Counted from the first letter of the stretch, positions 13,860 through 26,247 are shown. The stretch: 64,000 bases of DNA from Saxidomus purpurata (GCA_022818135.1 JAFMSR010000018.1:17839595-17903594), one strand, 5' to 3'. Made by a program: numbers and translations. Notes: generated from the letters alone by a model not told the origin.

Positions 13860-14426
13860 ATCAAAGTACTGATGTACTTTGTTACTTAGGTCACTTTGCT
13901 TCATCGTGTGATGTTTTATATTTATATTTTCAGCAAACTACGTCCTTATTCATGAGCTATTGATGTAAAGTATTAGGTGAATGAAATAATAAACTAAGGG
14001 GGGCTTCTAGGTGTTGTAGGAGAAGCAGTATACTATATTTACTAGGCTTCCATATAGTTTGCCTTCCAGCAATATATCTAAATGTTTTGTATGTACATAT
14101 GTACAATAAAAGTATAATATATTGTGTTTGCTATTATCAAAATAACAATGTGTGCGTAGTCATAATACAGATGCGTTGGTTGGATTTTCTTTTTCATACT
14201 AGATACAGCACTTCAATCAACTTTCACACTAGCCTTAATTAGTTACTTATTGTCTTCAGAATTGACATGCTATTATGTAAAATTGGAATGACATCTTACT
14301 TCATTAGTGTAAAAACGTACATTGATGTTATTCTATTTTTCGATAAAAATATATGTCAGTATGTAAAACTAGTTTGTTTTCTTCTTTAAACATTTCGTAT
14401 TCCTCTTTGTATTATATGCGTATGTT
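13860..14426. other. Intergenic DNA, no feature seen
   Basis: AT-rich stretch with nothing recognised between block A copy 1 and the following minisatellite. Confidence 0.5.
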
Positions 14427-14806
14427 TTCTTACTTGTGAAAGCAAATATGTTAACGTTTTATGTTATCTCTTGTGAATGTAATAATGTAAAAGTTATGTG
14501 TTATCTCCTGTGAATGTAATTTTGCAAATATTTTATGTTTTCACTTGTGAATGTGATAATGTAAAAGTTGTATTTTATCCCTTGTGAATGTGATCATGTT
14601 AAAGTTGTGTGTTATCTCTTGGAAATGCGATTTTGTAAAAGTTGTTTGCTATTATTGTGAGTGTGATTGTGTAAGAGTTGTGTGTTATCTCTTGTGAATG
14701 TGCTGTTGTAAAAGTTGTAAGTTCTCTCTTGTGAATATGAATGTGTAAAAGTTGTATGTTATCTCCTGTGAATGTAATTATGTAAAAGTTGTATGTTATC
14801 ATGTGA
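14427..14806 (+). repeat. Minisatellite, about 37 bp unit, about 10 copies
   Basis: The consensus theme is 'cttgtgaatgtaat' followed by 'atgtaaaagttgtgtgttatct'-like sequence. Units start near 14427, 14471, 14508, 14547, 14582, 14619, 14657, 14693, 14731 and 14767. The minus-strand frame at 14599-14802, rich in 'TFT.ITFT.DN' words, is a repeat translation and not a gene. Confidence 0.92.
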
Positions 14807-14809
14807 TGT

Positions 14810-15239
14810 TTATCATGTTGGATGGATAGGTGATTATATCACCTCAGATTTTGTATTAACAATTATTTTCCTTTACTACTTTGTCTTTATTACTACATAT
14901 CTTGTAGCTTATATCTGTATTATTCATGCAGGAGATAATCTTCATATCATTTTATGCCGTCGTGTTTCATTTGATAAGAACTTATTGTATAATTCATGCA
15001 AAAAATGATGTTGTAATGTGTATGCAGGTGCTAGATATATTTGTACCGCTTGAATACATCCTTTCGTATCTGACAAAGAACTCTATTGATAGTCTGCACT
15101 GTATTTTTCCCGTTAACAAAAGTGCAAAATGTAAAAGCCTCACATAACATCAGCACTTACGAGTATAAATTTTTTTGAAGATACGCTTACATGAGCCAAA
15201 CATATAAACAATCACCAAAAACAGCACTACCAGAAGAAA
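14810..15239. other. Intergenic DNA, no feature seen
   Basis: Two overlapping short frames (71 and 73 codons) without recognisable domains. No repeat noticed. Confidence 0.45.
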
Positions 15240-15365
15240 TTTAGGTTTGAAATGGTTTTGAAAGTGGGAAAGGATGCCGCCTGGAATAGAACTGATCATG
15301 CAAAGATGCTATAAAAGGAGATATATGTTTGCAAATGAAAGGCAATCTTCCGAAGATAATGCGAA
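15240..15365 (-). repeat. Inverted copy of the 2.5/10.5 kb dispersed family
   Basis: The reverse complement reads 'gattgcctttcatttg...atagcatctttgcatgatcag...ccaggcggcatc', matching 2.47-2.55 kb and 10.53-10.58 kb. Confidence 0.65.
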
Positions 15366-15470
15366 CAAAAACAAGCTTATCGAAATTTCTTGACTACTAA
15401 TGTGAATTGATAGGCCAAACACATGTTATTTCTTTATTGTCTTGCAAAATAAAGTTAATTATAATCTCTA

Positions 15471-15532
15471 CTGCAGCTGCTGCTGCTGCTGATGATGCTG
15501 CTGATGATGATGCTGCTGATGCTGATGCTGCT
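15471..15532 (+). repeat. Compound CTG/GAT trinucleotide microsatellite
   Basis: A run of CTG, GCT and GAT triplets, interrupted but in register over about 60 bp. There is no surrounding reading frame to suggest a coding homopolymer tract. Confidence 0.9.
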
Positions 15533-15539
15533 AAATTTA

Positions 15540-16140
15540 AGTACTATTAAAGTCCATCATTTTTATCTCTATCATAATAAGGAATACGTGATATCTTTTG
15601 ATGATGTGACTTTTGATACTGCATTGCTGAGCCTAACCTAAGGAAATGGTACAACTTCAGAAACAAAACTTGTTCCCTCAAACTCTTAAAATTTTGTTCT
15701 TATGTGTAGAAAGTATGTAAACATATATATTATTTGGAATTCTCTTTCAAATTCAAAGCAAATTCACAAACAAGCAGAATGTTTGATGTTTGTAATAAAT
15801 TCTGATGTTACAAGTATCTTAGGAAATGTTGACCTAGCTCAGAACAATTATATGATGAGGAGTAAGTGTAAATAACATACACATTTCATCATAGTCATTG
15901 TATACTTAAACGTTGACCCTGATATTTCTATGAATTAAAATGTGCATATATTCTACTGAAATTTGTGAATGCATGACATTATTTTTAAGGGATTTCCAAC
16001 AAAATAGACTGAATGAAAAAGTTCATGTAATAAATGTTTATGTCTTGTTTTTATTTTACTACATAGACCAGACTTTGTATAATTTGATTTCCAGGTCATT
16101 TATATATTGAATCCCGCGACCAATTATGTAAATAGGACTG
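15540..16140. other. Intergenic DNA, no feature seen
   Basis: AT-rich sequence with no recognisable gene or repeat. Confidence 0.5.
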
Positions 16141-16142
16141 GA

Positions 16143-16345
16143 GACCTGCTTATTATAATAGGAAATAATAGACAATTAATTGAATAAATCAAAGAAAATG
16201 GCGTGAAGAACCATTTTCTTGTCGGAAATTACTCGGTTTATAAAGCAGATACTAGCTGATCGTGGCATTATGCGGCTACACCAGAAAATAACAGCCCTTT
16301 ATTGCAAATATAATATCAGGAATTCTGCAGGAGAAAATGCAAGAC
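16143..16345 (+). repeat. Partial block E relic joined to a dispersed repeat
   Basis: 16143-16200 ('acctgcttatt...aattaattgaataaatcaaa') resembles the start of block E seen at 22.0, 32.8 and 38.5 kb. From 16205 the sequence instead matches the inverted copy at 9765-9905. The junction at about 16200 suggests an insertion or rearrangement breakpoint. Confidence 0.5.
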
Positions 16346-17524
16346 AAATCTTTATTGCATAGCCTATGATGCTTAACCTCTCACAGTTTGGCTATAAAAA
16401 GTATATTCTATGCATTATGTGTTGCTTCTTAGAGACTGCATGCTGTGAGTATTCTACAGAAGTTCCTCATGTGAATTTTAAGAACTTAAATAAATAGCAT
16501 AACATGGGCAACATTCAACAGGTAATATATTATAGTTCATGGGTTATTTTTGTTTTCGTTGTTGATGCCCTCTTTTTTCCTTTGAGCAATAACAAATGTT
16601 TAATTTTCCATGCTTCCTTCCTTCGTCAATTTTCATATAGCACAATAGATACAAGATAATAGTTCATTGTAATTAAACAGCAATTAAGTAAAAGACTTAA
16701 GTTCTTGCAACATGTCTATATCAACGACACCCGATGATTGCTATCTGGAGTTCGTATCACTACTTACATTCAGAGGAGGGAGCCAAGGTGATACTTTGAA
16801 ACTTACTGTGTTGTTTTTTTTTAAAGTTATTTCAATTTGAAGATAATTAAGCGTAAGACTCGACTATGCAGACACACCTTTAAACGTGACTGTTACTTTT
16901 ATATACTGTTCTTAATAATCTTTCTACTAGAACTAGTTTTACCAAGTGACGCTCATGTAACAGAAAGTATATTATGTCACATGTGAGGTAGTTTATTTCA
17001 TCAGTCAGTGCACATCAACTGATTTATATACGTGAATAGTTGAGTTGTAGCAGCAATAGTTTTAAATGGGGCTGGTGTCGTCTCTGGAGGAACATTTCTT
17101 ATGACAATTAATATCATCTGTACTCGCTATCTCTCAGCAATGTCATGAGATCGTGAGAAAAAGTTCATATTCAGTTTTCGCAAGGGATAGCGCCACACTT
17201 TATTGGACGTTACGGTACAATCTTAAATTATACAACACATGCAATTTAGTAAGAATCATACAGAATAAATGTGAAGACAAGCACAAGAAACGATAAATAT
17301 ACGTACACTAAATAGTCTTGCCGTAATGCTTTTCTGTTTCAATTTATGTAGTTGTTAATGTAGTTGTTGAGTTAACTATTTAAAGCTTTCTTACTAGCAT
17401 AGTTTGTAAATTTTCTGTAAGCTTACATGCTCGTGTTCTTGTTTACCAAATCTCTGAGGGCTTGAACAATTATAAACCGATATGCAAAGATTTCTACTAC
17501 CTCATTTTATTACTTTATTAATTG
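16346..17524. other. Intergenic DNA, no feature seen
   Basis: No reading frame of note and no obvious repeat. Confidence 0.5.
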
Positions 17525-17960
17525 GTCTGCAAAATTCTCCGAAATCCTTCGTTTTATGAATTGGTCTGTCAAGATATCAAGCCCGCTTACTGATGGATTC
17601 GTCTACCCAAAGTTTTGCATTTTGTTGACTCGCTTATTTTCGGATTTGTCTTTCAAAGTCTCTTTAGCTGTTAAAGCTCATTAACTTATAAATTTATCTG
17701 CCAAGTTATTTCCGTATGAATTGCAATGTCATGATTGCTGTAGGGTCACACACCGACAACATCTCTTAAAGGCAAACATATGTGGGGTTTGATTTGCCAA
17801 GGTTTCTGTAATCTCGTGTCAGCCAAACGTTCTGTAGGATCAATTACCTATCATTTTTGCAAGCTCATCTCTTTATGGTCTGGTCCGTACGTATGCTCAT
17901 TTGCTTATAAATTGATGTGCAAAATGTGCAAAAGAGCATTAACTTACTGATTAAGCCGTC
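17525..17960 (+). repeat. Degenerate minisatellite, second array of the 12 kb family
   Basis: The same theme as 11945-12480 ('tgaattggtctgtcaagat', 'ttatggtctggtcc', 'tctgtaggatcaattac') is present in more decayed form. The shared position upstream of an A block indicates that the array was copied with the larger duplication. Confidence 0.75.
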
Positions 17961-18044
17961 AAAATCGTGAAAAAAATCAAAATTGACCGTTAGTTGTACA
18001 ATGAACATTCATAACCTTCCTTTTCAAATCGAAAGTACATTTCA

Positions 18045-18205
18045 TAAATATGCGCAGTGGCAGCGCGCTCGCTTCAGGATTGGAGGGTCTCGAGTCCGAA
18101 CCCAACCAGTACCAAGGTGGCAGGCTCTTAGACAAGACACAGATAATTCAACATCGCCTGTCTCTCTTCGAGTTAATTTCTATCTGGAGTGAGTCTCGAG
18201 AGCGA
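18045..18205 (+). mobile_element. tRNA-derived SINE-like element, copy 2
   Basis: 'gcgcagtggcagcgcgctcgc' at about 18052-18072 is A-box-like tRNA sequence, and 'gggtctcgagtccgaaccc' at 18085-18103 is B-box-like. The downstream body ('accagtacc...gacaagacaca...cctgtctctcttcgag') matches the body after the tRNA-like head at 2.1 kb. A pol III head plus a shared unrelated tail is the expected SINE structure. The anticodon arm is not a clean tRNA fold, so an active tRNA gene is unlikely. Confidence 0.55.
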
Positions 18206-18404
18206 TTAATCTAAGCTTTAAGAACTTTTTTCGATACCGAATGAATAAATTAGTAAAAACATAAATATAACGCACATTTAGTGATATTGTAAAAAGACTA
18301 AGAAACTTTTTTACATGAGTGCATTTAAAAAGCATACGTGAAAACTGTTTACCGTAACAATAACACCGTTTTATCATTATTGTTTACGAAAACATGTTAT
18401 GTAT

Positions 18405-18560
18405 TAGTAATCGTGGTACTTAAAAAGGTGAATCAATTTTCTATATGAGTAAATTTAAATTGATCGTAGTACTTGAAAAGGTGAATCAAGATTCAATATG
18501 GATAAATGTAAAGTTATCATGGTACTTAGATAAATTTAAAGTGATCATATTGTTGATTCA
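18405..18560 (+). repeat. Short tandem repeat, about 60 bp unit, 3 copies
   Basis: The phrase 'cgtggtacttaaaaaggtgaatcaa' with 'tatgagtaaatttaaa' is repeated with substitutions three times; the third copy lacks the 'aaggtgaatca' part. Confidence 0.8.
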
Positions 18561-18829
18561 ACGTTAACGGTTCCTTAAGAGCAGTATCTAAACATGGTGA
18601 AAACTGGGTGTTTCGTTCTCCCTTATGGTATACAGTGCGATTTTGGGGGTGTTTGCAAATAAATATCATATTTACTCCAGATCTAAATCGGATAGATTAT
18701 ATAGGAAAACTACCAACCGTGCAAAGTGACGTACATACTGCTAGTATGTATATGCCTACTTAAAATATCCTATCTATTTATTTTGTCATTAAGTGTTTTA
18801 TTATATATCGTCCTGACCCACCCTCACCC

Positions 18830-19445
18830 AGTCTATGTGTAGTGCCTCTTTTTGGAGGCGAACTTTAGTTTGTTTATACTAGTCGATGATCTGATTTACA
18901 AAAAGTATAAATCCAAGCTGAGTGTCCCTAGAGGTTCGAACGCTTAACACTGCTAGGTTCTAGGGTGTGTGCTTTTATTAATTGCATGATGCATTGTACT
19001 TGCTTCGATCTTTGTTCTTTTTACCCATAAAGGACATGCGTATTTAAAGACGAGTCGCTTTAGAAATTAAAATGCTATAACTCCTTTATGGTCCTTTTGT
19101 TTCACGTGAATCACGTGTTTCTTGTCCTCCTATCATCATGCTCTGTTCTATTCCGACAAAACTCCCCTCTAATAAATTACTAGATGCACTCTACTCCATT
19201 ACTGTAATTGAAATGGTTTCTTGTTTTCTTTACCCAATCGTTTTCGGATTCATTTGATCTGTTTCCAAATTTACATAACGTGCCGCTCGCAATATTCATT
19301 AAGGAAGGCCGAGTGTGAAGATCAAATAAAAAGAAAAGGAAAAAAAACACGTGTCATTGTATCGTCCTATGTTTCCAACCAGGAAAGAAAAGCGTATTGA
19401 AATAGGATTGCGTTCTGGCGTTGGCGTGTTAGCGGGAAAAGAAAG
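18830..19445 (+). repeat. Duplicated block A, copy 2
   Basis: 18830-18890 ('tttttggaggcgaact') matches 28790-28830. 19165-19445 matches 13435-13770 and 29010-29345 across 'ctactccattactgtaattg', 'tttacataacgtgcc' and 'aataggattgcgttctggcg'. An ordered, diverged copy with no coding signal. Confidence 0.85.
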
Positions 19446-20279
19446 CACCATGATATCCTTTTGCACTTGTGTTTTTTACTATGGACTTTATATAACTAAT
19501 TCATCCCAGAAAGTACATTTGTAGTTTTATAGGGAACGTCATAAACTGATTTGTACTGGACGTAAGGGTAGAACCAAGTAAATCAGCAGGGTGAAAGGTA
19601 AAACTATATTGTGTATTCTGTGTAGGGAATACGTTTTTATACCCTAAAAAAAGCTGTGTTCATTTTCTGATATGCACATTTACATATGCATTGCGCAATG
19701 GTTATTCAAAACAAATTAATGCGTTTTACATCGATTGCACATTTAATTTCTCACAACTTATATTAAAACTTTATTTTCGAGGTATAACAAGAACCTGCAC
19801 CTAAAATATGCGATTTTTAAACCTCACAATGAAATTTGGCAACATAATTCGAATTCTGCGATTATATCGTGTAAAAAACAACGTTGAAATAGACTGAAAT
19901 ATTCTCCAGCTTTATAATGTCAATATTGCTGATTTTAGCATCAATGTTTCAAGCGTATACACCTATCTGATCAAAATAATTCTCGTAAATATTTATACCT
20001 TGATTACTTCAATCTTGCGAAATCAAATTTAAAGTATGGTCTCAATGATGTCACAAATTGCGTAACATGTTACCATCATGTGTGGCATTAAATTAGTTTC
20101 TAAGAAACAAAGGTACACTTTTTATCTCTGAGGTATCGATGTTTAATAAATGTTGAAGTTATTCATTGGCACTTAACGATATAGGTGTCAAGGAATAACA
20201 AACATTAAAGTACAAGGATTGACAATTAACCACTGTGGTTTTATGGGATTGAAACAACAAATAGAGATAAAAGTAGATT
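19446..20279. other. Intergenic DNA, no feature seen
   Basis: AT-rich spacer inside the first duplication unit. No gene or repeat recognised. Confidence 0.5.
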
Positions 20280-21080
20280 TTAGCTTTGTGAAGGACATAT
20301 CACGTCTGAGACACTAGTTTAGTGTTCTGCAAAGCTGTATTTGTCTATTGCCATGTCACTGGAACCCATAGAAACGTTTCCCGTTATTATTTAAAGAGAA
20401 TACACTTGCTTTCATCAGAAAAATTGTTAACGTAAAGCCTATGATCACTGGTCACATCTGATGCTGTCTTTTCACACAGCAATAAAGGAATACATATTTT
20501 TGCGAGCCATATTTTCACAAATTTAAAAATACACAAAAGATTGTGCATTCTTACATGTAAATTGTACATGCCCTCGTATCAAATCTTGAATATGATTGTA
20601 AAGTGTTTTATAAACTCTAGTCTATATTGTGCCCTTAACTGGGGTTTTAGTACATTACATTATAATCAAATTAAAACGAACAATATTTTACTAATTTCTT
20701 ATTATTCGTTAAAAACATATTATGCATACTAAGTTATGAATTTTCCACATCATTTTTATTAAATCCTGTATACTAAAGCAAAGTGTTTTTATGCACTCCA
20801 GTGGGTTTTGGTTTTGATACCCTATTGTCAACTTAATGTCAGTTACATACCTTTAACTTGTACACCAGACCTACATATACAGTAATAATTACAATAAAAG
20901 GCTTGTGCAATTTTACACCGATTTCATTTATTTCAGTGTAAAAAGCATATTTATATCAGTTTATGAACAAAACAAATCATGTTCCGTTTTATTCATCATC
21001 TAATAAATAAAGCACTGAAACTTCGTATCGTGAAAAATTAAACTTAAATACGAAGTGTACTTATTTTTAACTGATATAGA
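20280..21080 (+). repeat. Duplicated blocks B and C, copy 1
   Basis: Block B (20280-20400: 'gaaggacatatca', 'cattgccatgtcactggaacc') aligns with 36590-36690. Block C (20880-21040: 'gtgcaattttacaccg', 'tccgttttattcat') aligns with 29875-30010 and, weakly, with 36910-37030. Short reading frames here are not conserved in the sister copies. Confidence 0.7.
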
Positions 21081-21089
21081 ATAGGAGTG

Positions 21090-21545
21090 TGTCCAAGAAT
21101 TTAGAATCGACCGTTAATTTATCATTCCTTTGTAATATAAGTTCTAAGCTTTGAAAATAAATATGAATGGCTTCTTTATCATCGCAATATAACCAATTCG
21201 ACTTTAGTAATAGATATGATAAAATTTGTTCAATCCAGAAACATAAGTTCAGCCGAAAAAAAGACTATCCGAAAAGTGCTAAAGAAAAGCACGTTTTGCC
21301 AGTATGTTAAATGTTATAACGCCTGATTAATGTCACTCCATTCTGCGTACTGCGTAGCCAAAATACGTGATCATTTCCTCTTGGGACACATTACCGACAC
21401 AAAAATGATATACTTAGACATTTCTAGATTGGTCAAAAGAGATTACAACATGTGTGTGTCCACTTCTAGTGGGATTTACTGCGCAATATTTCTATAATTG
21501 ATGTGATATTTATATATAATATAACATAATTTGTTATCACGTACA
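21090..21545 (+). repeat. Duplicated block D, copy 1
   Basis: Aligns with 31163-31550 and 37060-37860 through 'aagttctaagctttgaaaa', 'tcatttcctcttgggacac' and 'tgatatttat'. On the minus strand this copy is interrupted by stop codons in the region that stays open in copy 3 (37486-37770), so any former coding content is lost here. Confidence 0.75.
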
Positions 21546-21879
21546 CTGTATTGTAAACAGCATCAAAGACAGTTGCCATTCAAATATTATTTTGTGTAAA
21601 AATAACCCCACTTGTCTGTTATGATGGTGGATTCGCGTAAAGTAGTTATACTTTTGGTAGAAAATTGCACAAAATTGGTCCCGGAATTTTGAGTTTAAAA
21701 TGCTTGAACATTTTAACATAGCACTGAGAAGACTGAAATATTTGTCTCAGAACAAAAAGCAGGGTTCAATGTATAAACTGAACGTCCAATATTTACCTAT
21801 CCAATAATTTCAGTTTTTAAAACATCAATGCTTTACTTTAAAGTATAAAAAATCCTTAAATGCATTATACATAAACATT

Positions 21880-22330
21880 TACATCCGTAACTTTTTCAGT
21901 CTGTGTGTTAATGCAGGCTATTTCGGTCCGGGTTATGCATTTTAATTCTTTTCTTAACATCAGTTTATGCAAATTTCCATAGGGAAACTGGTTATTTGTA
22001 ACAGAAAATGGCACATAATTAATTGCATAAATCAAAGAAAATAACAAAAAAGATCTGTTTGATGTTAGAATATTGTTCGGTCTGTAGCAGCTACGATTTA
22101 TTCTTTCGTCGAAACGCAACATTACAGGCCTGCAAGAGAGAAATAAAGGAAGGTTATTACACATTTAAAATGAAAAAAGTGTAATGAAAAATGTATGCAA
22201 AGAGACGAATCTAATAAAGCTTCTGAGCAAATACTACTCTTATTCTTTGAAAGTCTGTGTTCTGTTTGTTTAATTGGCAAAACAGGTCGACTCTTCAGTA
22301 TCATGGAATTTTGTTTTACTTCAGAAACCT
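21880..22330 (+). repeat. Duplicated block E, copy 1
   Basis: Carries 'aattaattgcataaatcaaa', 'gaatattgttcggtctgtag', 'acgatttattc' and 'ttattacacattta' in the same order as 32690-33010 and 38400-38756. The minus-strand frame 21865-22164 is open, but its counterpart is frameshifted at 32.9 kb, so I treat it as chance. Confidence 0.85.
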
Positions 22331-22429
22331 AAGAAATGCCCTCTTTATGTAAGATTTTATAACATGGATTAAATCAAAATAAATTTGTCGCGTCTCTTAC
22401 TCTTTTTGATTTTTCAAATAATTCCTTTT

Positions 22430-22710
22430 CCAGAAACAATTTCAACACATTACATAGCATGTTTCGTAGTCTACTGGAGCCAGACGTAGGCGTTTTTATA
22501 GCGACATCCTGAATGTTTAAACAATAAAGTTTAACGATATTAAAATTCGATTATTTAATCGATTATATATATGAAAACATTAATCAAGGATTAGGTACCC
22601 TTTTCAGATTATTTAATATATCTGTAATTAACTTGTTTGTTTAGAAGATATCACAGCACGACAAGTTCCATCACATTACTGTATGAGTACATGATTTTTT
22701 TTTCGTTAGT
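22430..22710 (+). repeat. Extra diverged copy of the first part of block F
   Basis: 'ttcgtagtctactggagccagacgtaggcgttttta...ctgaatgttta' matches 24990-25060 and 34137-34210 ('cgtcatctactggcgccaga', 'gacgttttatagacag'). This gives a copy 2.5 kb before the main F copy. Confidence 0.7.
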
Positions 22711-23015
22711 TAAATAGCTTAAAATGATATAGATATATTTCTTTACCCGAACAGTATGTCAAACAACTAACGTTTTTATTTCTTTTCTTCATGCAGGGTT
22801 TAATTGTGCCACCGATACGAAAGAATATCGGTTTTGCAATAAATGTCCGTTTAAACAAATTGTGCCGTATTTCCTTTGTGATGTTTCGGTCGTTTCTTTA
22901 TGATTTTCATCTAGAACTCTGAAACAATCAATAACGACGAGATGTTTGATTCTCCGACGTGAGATCGCAGAAGTTCCCCCCCGCAACCCCCACTTTAAGT
23001 CTCGCAAAACTTTAG

Positions 23016-23095
23016 TAACGTTCGCAAAACACTTTACGTAACGTCTCGCAAAAACACTTTACAATCGCAAAAACACTTTACGTAACGTCTCGGTA
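23016..23095 (+). repeat. Short tandem repeat, about 26 bp unit
   Basis: 'tcgcaaaaacactttacgta' is repeated three times with small deletions ('cactttacaa', 'cactttacgtaacgtctcg'). Confidence 0.85.
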
Positions 23096-23179
23096 TCAGA
23101 AATGGAGAGTGCTGTGCTTGGTAATATCTAAACTTTCTAGTTTATGTGGCCCGCTGTAAGATAAGTATAACACAATAAG

Positions 23180-23830
23180 ACAAGAGGGCCATGATGGGCC
23201 TCTGTCGCTCACAAATGCCCCATTGTCTCAAACAGCAAGAAATTATACCAAAAGGCCAGGATGATTACAGTCGAGGACAATTTAGAAATCTGCTTGCAAA
23301 AAAGTACACACAGTCAAAATTTTAACACAGTAGCTTTAAAAACAATAATGTAGCTCAAAAAGTCAAGATCAACGTATCTGGTAACCTTACATTTTTACCC
23401 ATGTTACCTAGTACTGATCTTGTCCTAGAGTTCATGACTTGGTGTCCGGTGTGACACAAGTCTTTTTATCATTTGACCTGGTGTTCTCGTTTTGACAACG
23501 CTAGAACAGACAATAAGCCTTTCAAGATGATTGGGCTCAACATTTGGTTTCTAAAGTGTTCACAAGTTTTTACAATGATTTGACGGTTGACGTAGCAATT
23601 GACCCCGCATAACCAAGTTTAGAACCCACCCAACAGTTCACCAAGACAAACATTCTGACAAATGTTCATTATGACTGGATACAAAATGTGACTCTCAGAG
23701 TGTTCATTGTGGTTACCTATGATATAACCAGGTGACCTAGTTTTTACCCCACGTGACCCAGTTTCAAACTTGACCTCCAGACATTCTGATCACTTCTGGA
23801 GTGTTTACACGTGCGGACTGACATGCAGAC
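23180..23830 (+). mobile_element. Bivalve dispersed repeat (ggccatgatgggcc/cgctcac family), copy 1
   Basis: Begins with 'caagagggccatgatgggcc' and 'tctgtcgctcac', and later carries 'ggtgacctagtttttacccc' and 'gtgacccagtttcaaac'. These words mark a repeat family that is very common in bivalve genomes. A longer copy is at 39.83-41.06 kb. The transposition mechanism of the family is not evident from the sequence: no coding region and no clear terminal repeats are visible. Confidence 0.75.
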
Positions 23831-24480
23831 ACAAAATACGACTGAATCTTTTTTAAAAAAAAGATTTAACGGCAACATCGGCGGTAGAAAGTGAAAAATA
23901 CGACGTGTAATGTAATTATACGACATACCACCGGAAACATAAAACAGCTGATAATAATGAAAATATTCAATAGAATTGAGAATGAAAATGTGTGGGAAAT
24001 TACACAATCGTGAATAGTAAAATCTTTATGAATGCATTGGTTAATTCAGGTAAATCTTGTCACCTACATATATACTTTAAACGTTCATTTAAAAGAATAC
24101 ATTATCTTGAAAGATCGATAAACAGCGTCGCGATTTTGAAAGTTAGAACTGTCAGTCTAGAAAATAATGGAATACAAAAACATACTTGTAAATGAGTACG
24201 CATGCAACTGTTTTTTTTTTGTTTTTGTTTTAGAGTACATTGTTCATGTATATGTATATAAATGAATTTATATTAAGCCTGTACAAATGTATGTATTCCT
24301 AAACAGGTGTCAACTCCGCGTATAGTGGTCAATCATCTAAAGTGACCACTGCAAGTAAAGTCCATATGGTGGCCGCCATAGACAAGTTTGACTGTAGCTG
24401 AAAGCATACTCTTTAGAGTTTGTCTTAGCCTAACCATTATTCTGGAAATGAATCGGTGGAAAGTGATATTTCTACCCGAA
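23831..24480. other. Intergenic DNA, no feature seen
   Basis: Two short frames overlap here (87 and 67 codons) without recognisable domains. Confidence 0.45.
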
Positions 24481-24489
24481 GAAAATCAA

Positions 24490-25230
24490 ATCTCACTAGT
24501 GTATAAATAGTATCGTTAAAACAATACACTAATGTACTAATTTGTTTTTTAAAATTGTGAATTATCAACAGGATAAAACTATTGTTTTGATTTCCGAGTG
24601 ATCGGGTGTTCTACATGTACCCAATCGTGAAACTCTGTTCTCTTGCCTAAATGGTTTAGTATTCCAACTATCTTCCGTCGGGGATTTTGTGAATCGCACC
24701 CATAGCTGAGAATTTCTTAAATTTAGACCGGCTTAAGTTTCAAAGATATAGATGGCCATCCCGGATTTTTTTTGCATATGATGCATTCACAGGCGGACAC
24801 CGGCAATAAAGTGGACAAACAAACCATTGACTATCGAACGTACAACTTTACGTTGTTTTTTTTATATAAAATTGAGTAAACCGAAATTAGATTACCACAT
24901 TTGTTTTTTTATTGTTTCAAATTTAATTCTGTACCTTCATTTCTGATGTTTACGTTTCCAGAAAGCGCTTTAAATAAATTACATTAAAAGGTTCGTCATC
25001 TACTGGCGCCAGACATGGACGTTTTATAGACAGCATTTTGCGTTTAACAGTTCTGAATGTTTAGATATCAAGTTTTATACGCTAGTAAAAATTTAAATTG
25101 ATTATCTGCAAACATTACCACTGGTTTTGTTCATTTTTAGAGTTCGTTTTATATATTGTAAATATCTATTCAGTAATAAAGCTTTTACTGCATGCAAAGT
25201 TCTTATCAAACTGCTGTACAATGTATGAAT
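24490..25230 (+). repeat. Duplicated block F, copy 1
   Basis: Aligns with 33630-34375 and, for its first 400 bp, with 39010-39400. Shared words are 'tagtgtataaatagtatcg', 'gtggacaaacaaacca', 'cgtcatctactggcgccaga', 'tctgcaaacattaccactg' and 'cagtaataaagct'. Divergence is modest in the 24990-25220 portion. Confidence 0.9.
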
Positions 25231-25539
25231 ATTTAGCATTACCTGTGCGTTATGTTGCTTCAGAGTACAAACATAGGATTGTTTGCTTATACTATGTCAA
25301 ACTGTCCATTTTGTAATATCAGTTTATGAATGTATTTATTTATGTGGGATCCATCTTTATTAAACGCGTGCATATTGGAATCGATATGTAGTAAAAATGT
25401 CACTTTAACAAAATATCCAGCACTTTTTCTTAGCACTGTCTGAGTTATCATTTCGTTTCGTTTCGTTTTGTTTCTCGTGACCAGCGCTCCAATGAGAGGA
25501 TGTGAAAACTTATTTTAAAGAGTTATTTTTCCTTTTATT

Positions 25540-26190
25540 GTAACTTGAAGAGGGCAAATTATGAGTAACTATAAAATGTGAACGAGCTTTATAAGACTTA
25601 TATTTTATGGTATAATTCCGCACATAGGCGTTTACCAAAATTATACTTCATTTGTCTGGAAAAGAAACATAAAACTAGGGAGATTTGTTCGGATAACAAA
25701 ATAAAAGCGACAGATACATCCATACTGATGCTATTCCTGAAAATTTAGTACTATTATATAATGATATTACCCACTGAATCCGGCTTTACATCTAAGATAG
25801 ACATTATGCTAGCGCCTTTACATAATTAATCTTTGCAACAACTCTTAAGTAGTTTTATTTGTTAGCAGGACATACAACATGACTACATTGTATATTAATT
25901 CGTTTGTTGGCGATGAGTTGATTGCTTTAAATTGTTTCAATCATCGCTTCTAATTCATACTTATACTTTTTCGGTTTTGTAATTTAGCTTGCCAACTTAG
26001 CAACTTTGCCACGATCACCGAAAATAACAGTATCATTACAGCCTACCCCCGGTTTGTCAACAGAATTATTTTGTGGTTTGTTGATGTTTTCATACAGTAT
26101 AAACGCATTTGTTAGCAATTCATTTGTTTACTTTACATTTTATAGAATTTTCAACCAAACTCTTCAAGCCCCATGTTCTTCGACATAATT
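25540..26190 (+). repeat. Duplicated blocks G and H, copy 1
   Basis: Block G (25585-25835: 'aattccgcacataggcg', 'aaaactagggagatttgttc', 'gtactattatataatgat') matches 34680-34935, 41545-42115 and 44410-44660. Block H (25900-26190: 'gtcaccgaaaataac'-like sequence and 'attacagccta') matches 34990-35180, 42190-42450 and 44700-45125. The 60-codon frame at 26006-26188 is not conserved. Confidence 0.85.
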
Positions 26191-26247
26191 TCAAAAACAA
26201 AATTTATTAATTTGATATATATTAACAGGTTTGTCAATGTTTTAAAG

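Noticed and set aside
14599..14802. 67-codon threonine-rich frame
   Set aside because: Translation of the 37-bp minisatellite.
18920..18965. 'gaggttcgaacgcttaac' as a tRNA gene or SINE B box
   Set aside because: No A box or cloverleaf could be placed on either strand.
21865..22164. 99-codon minus-strand frame in block E as a gene
   Set aside because: The equivalent frame is broken by a frameshift at 32.9 kb and ends early at 38.6 kb. Substitutions show no coding pattern.
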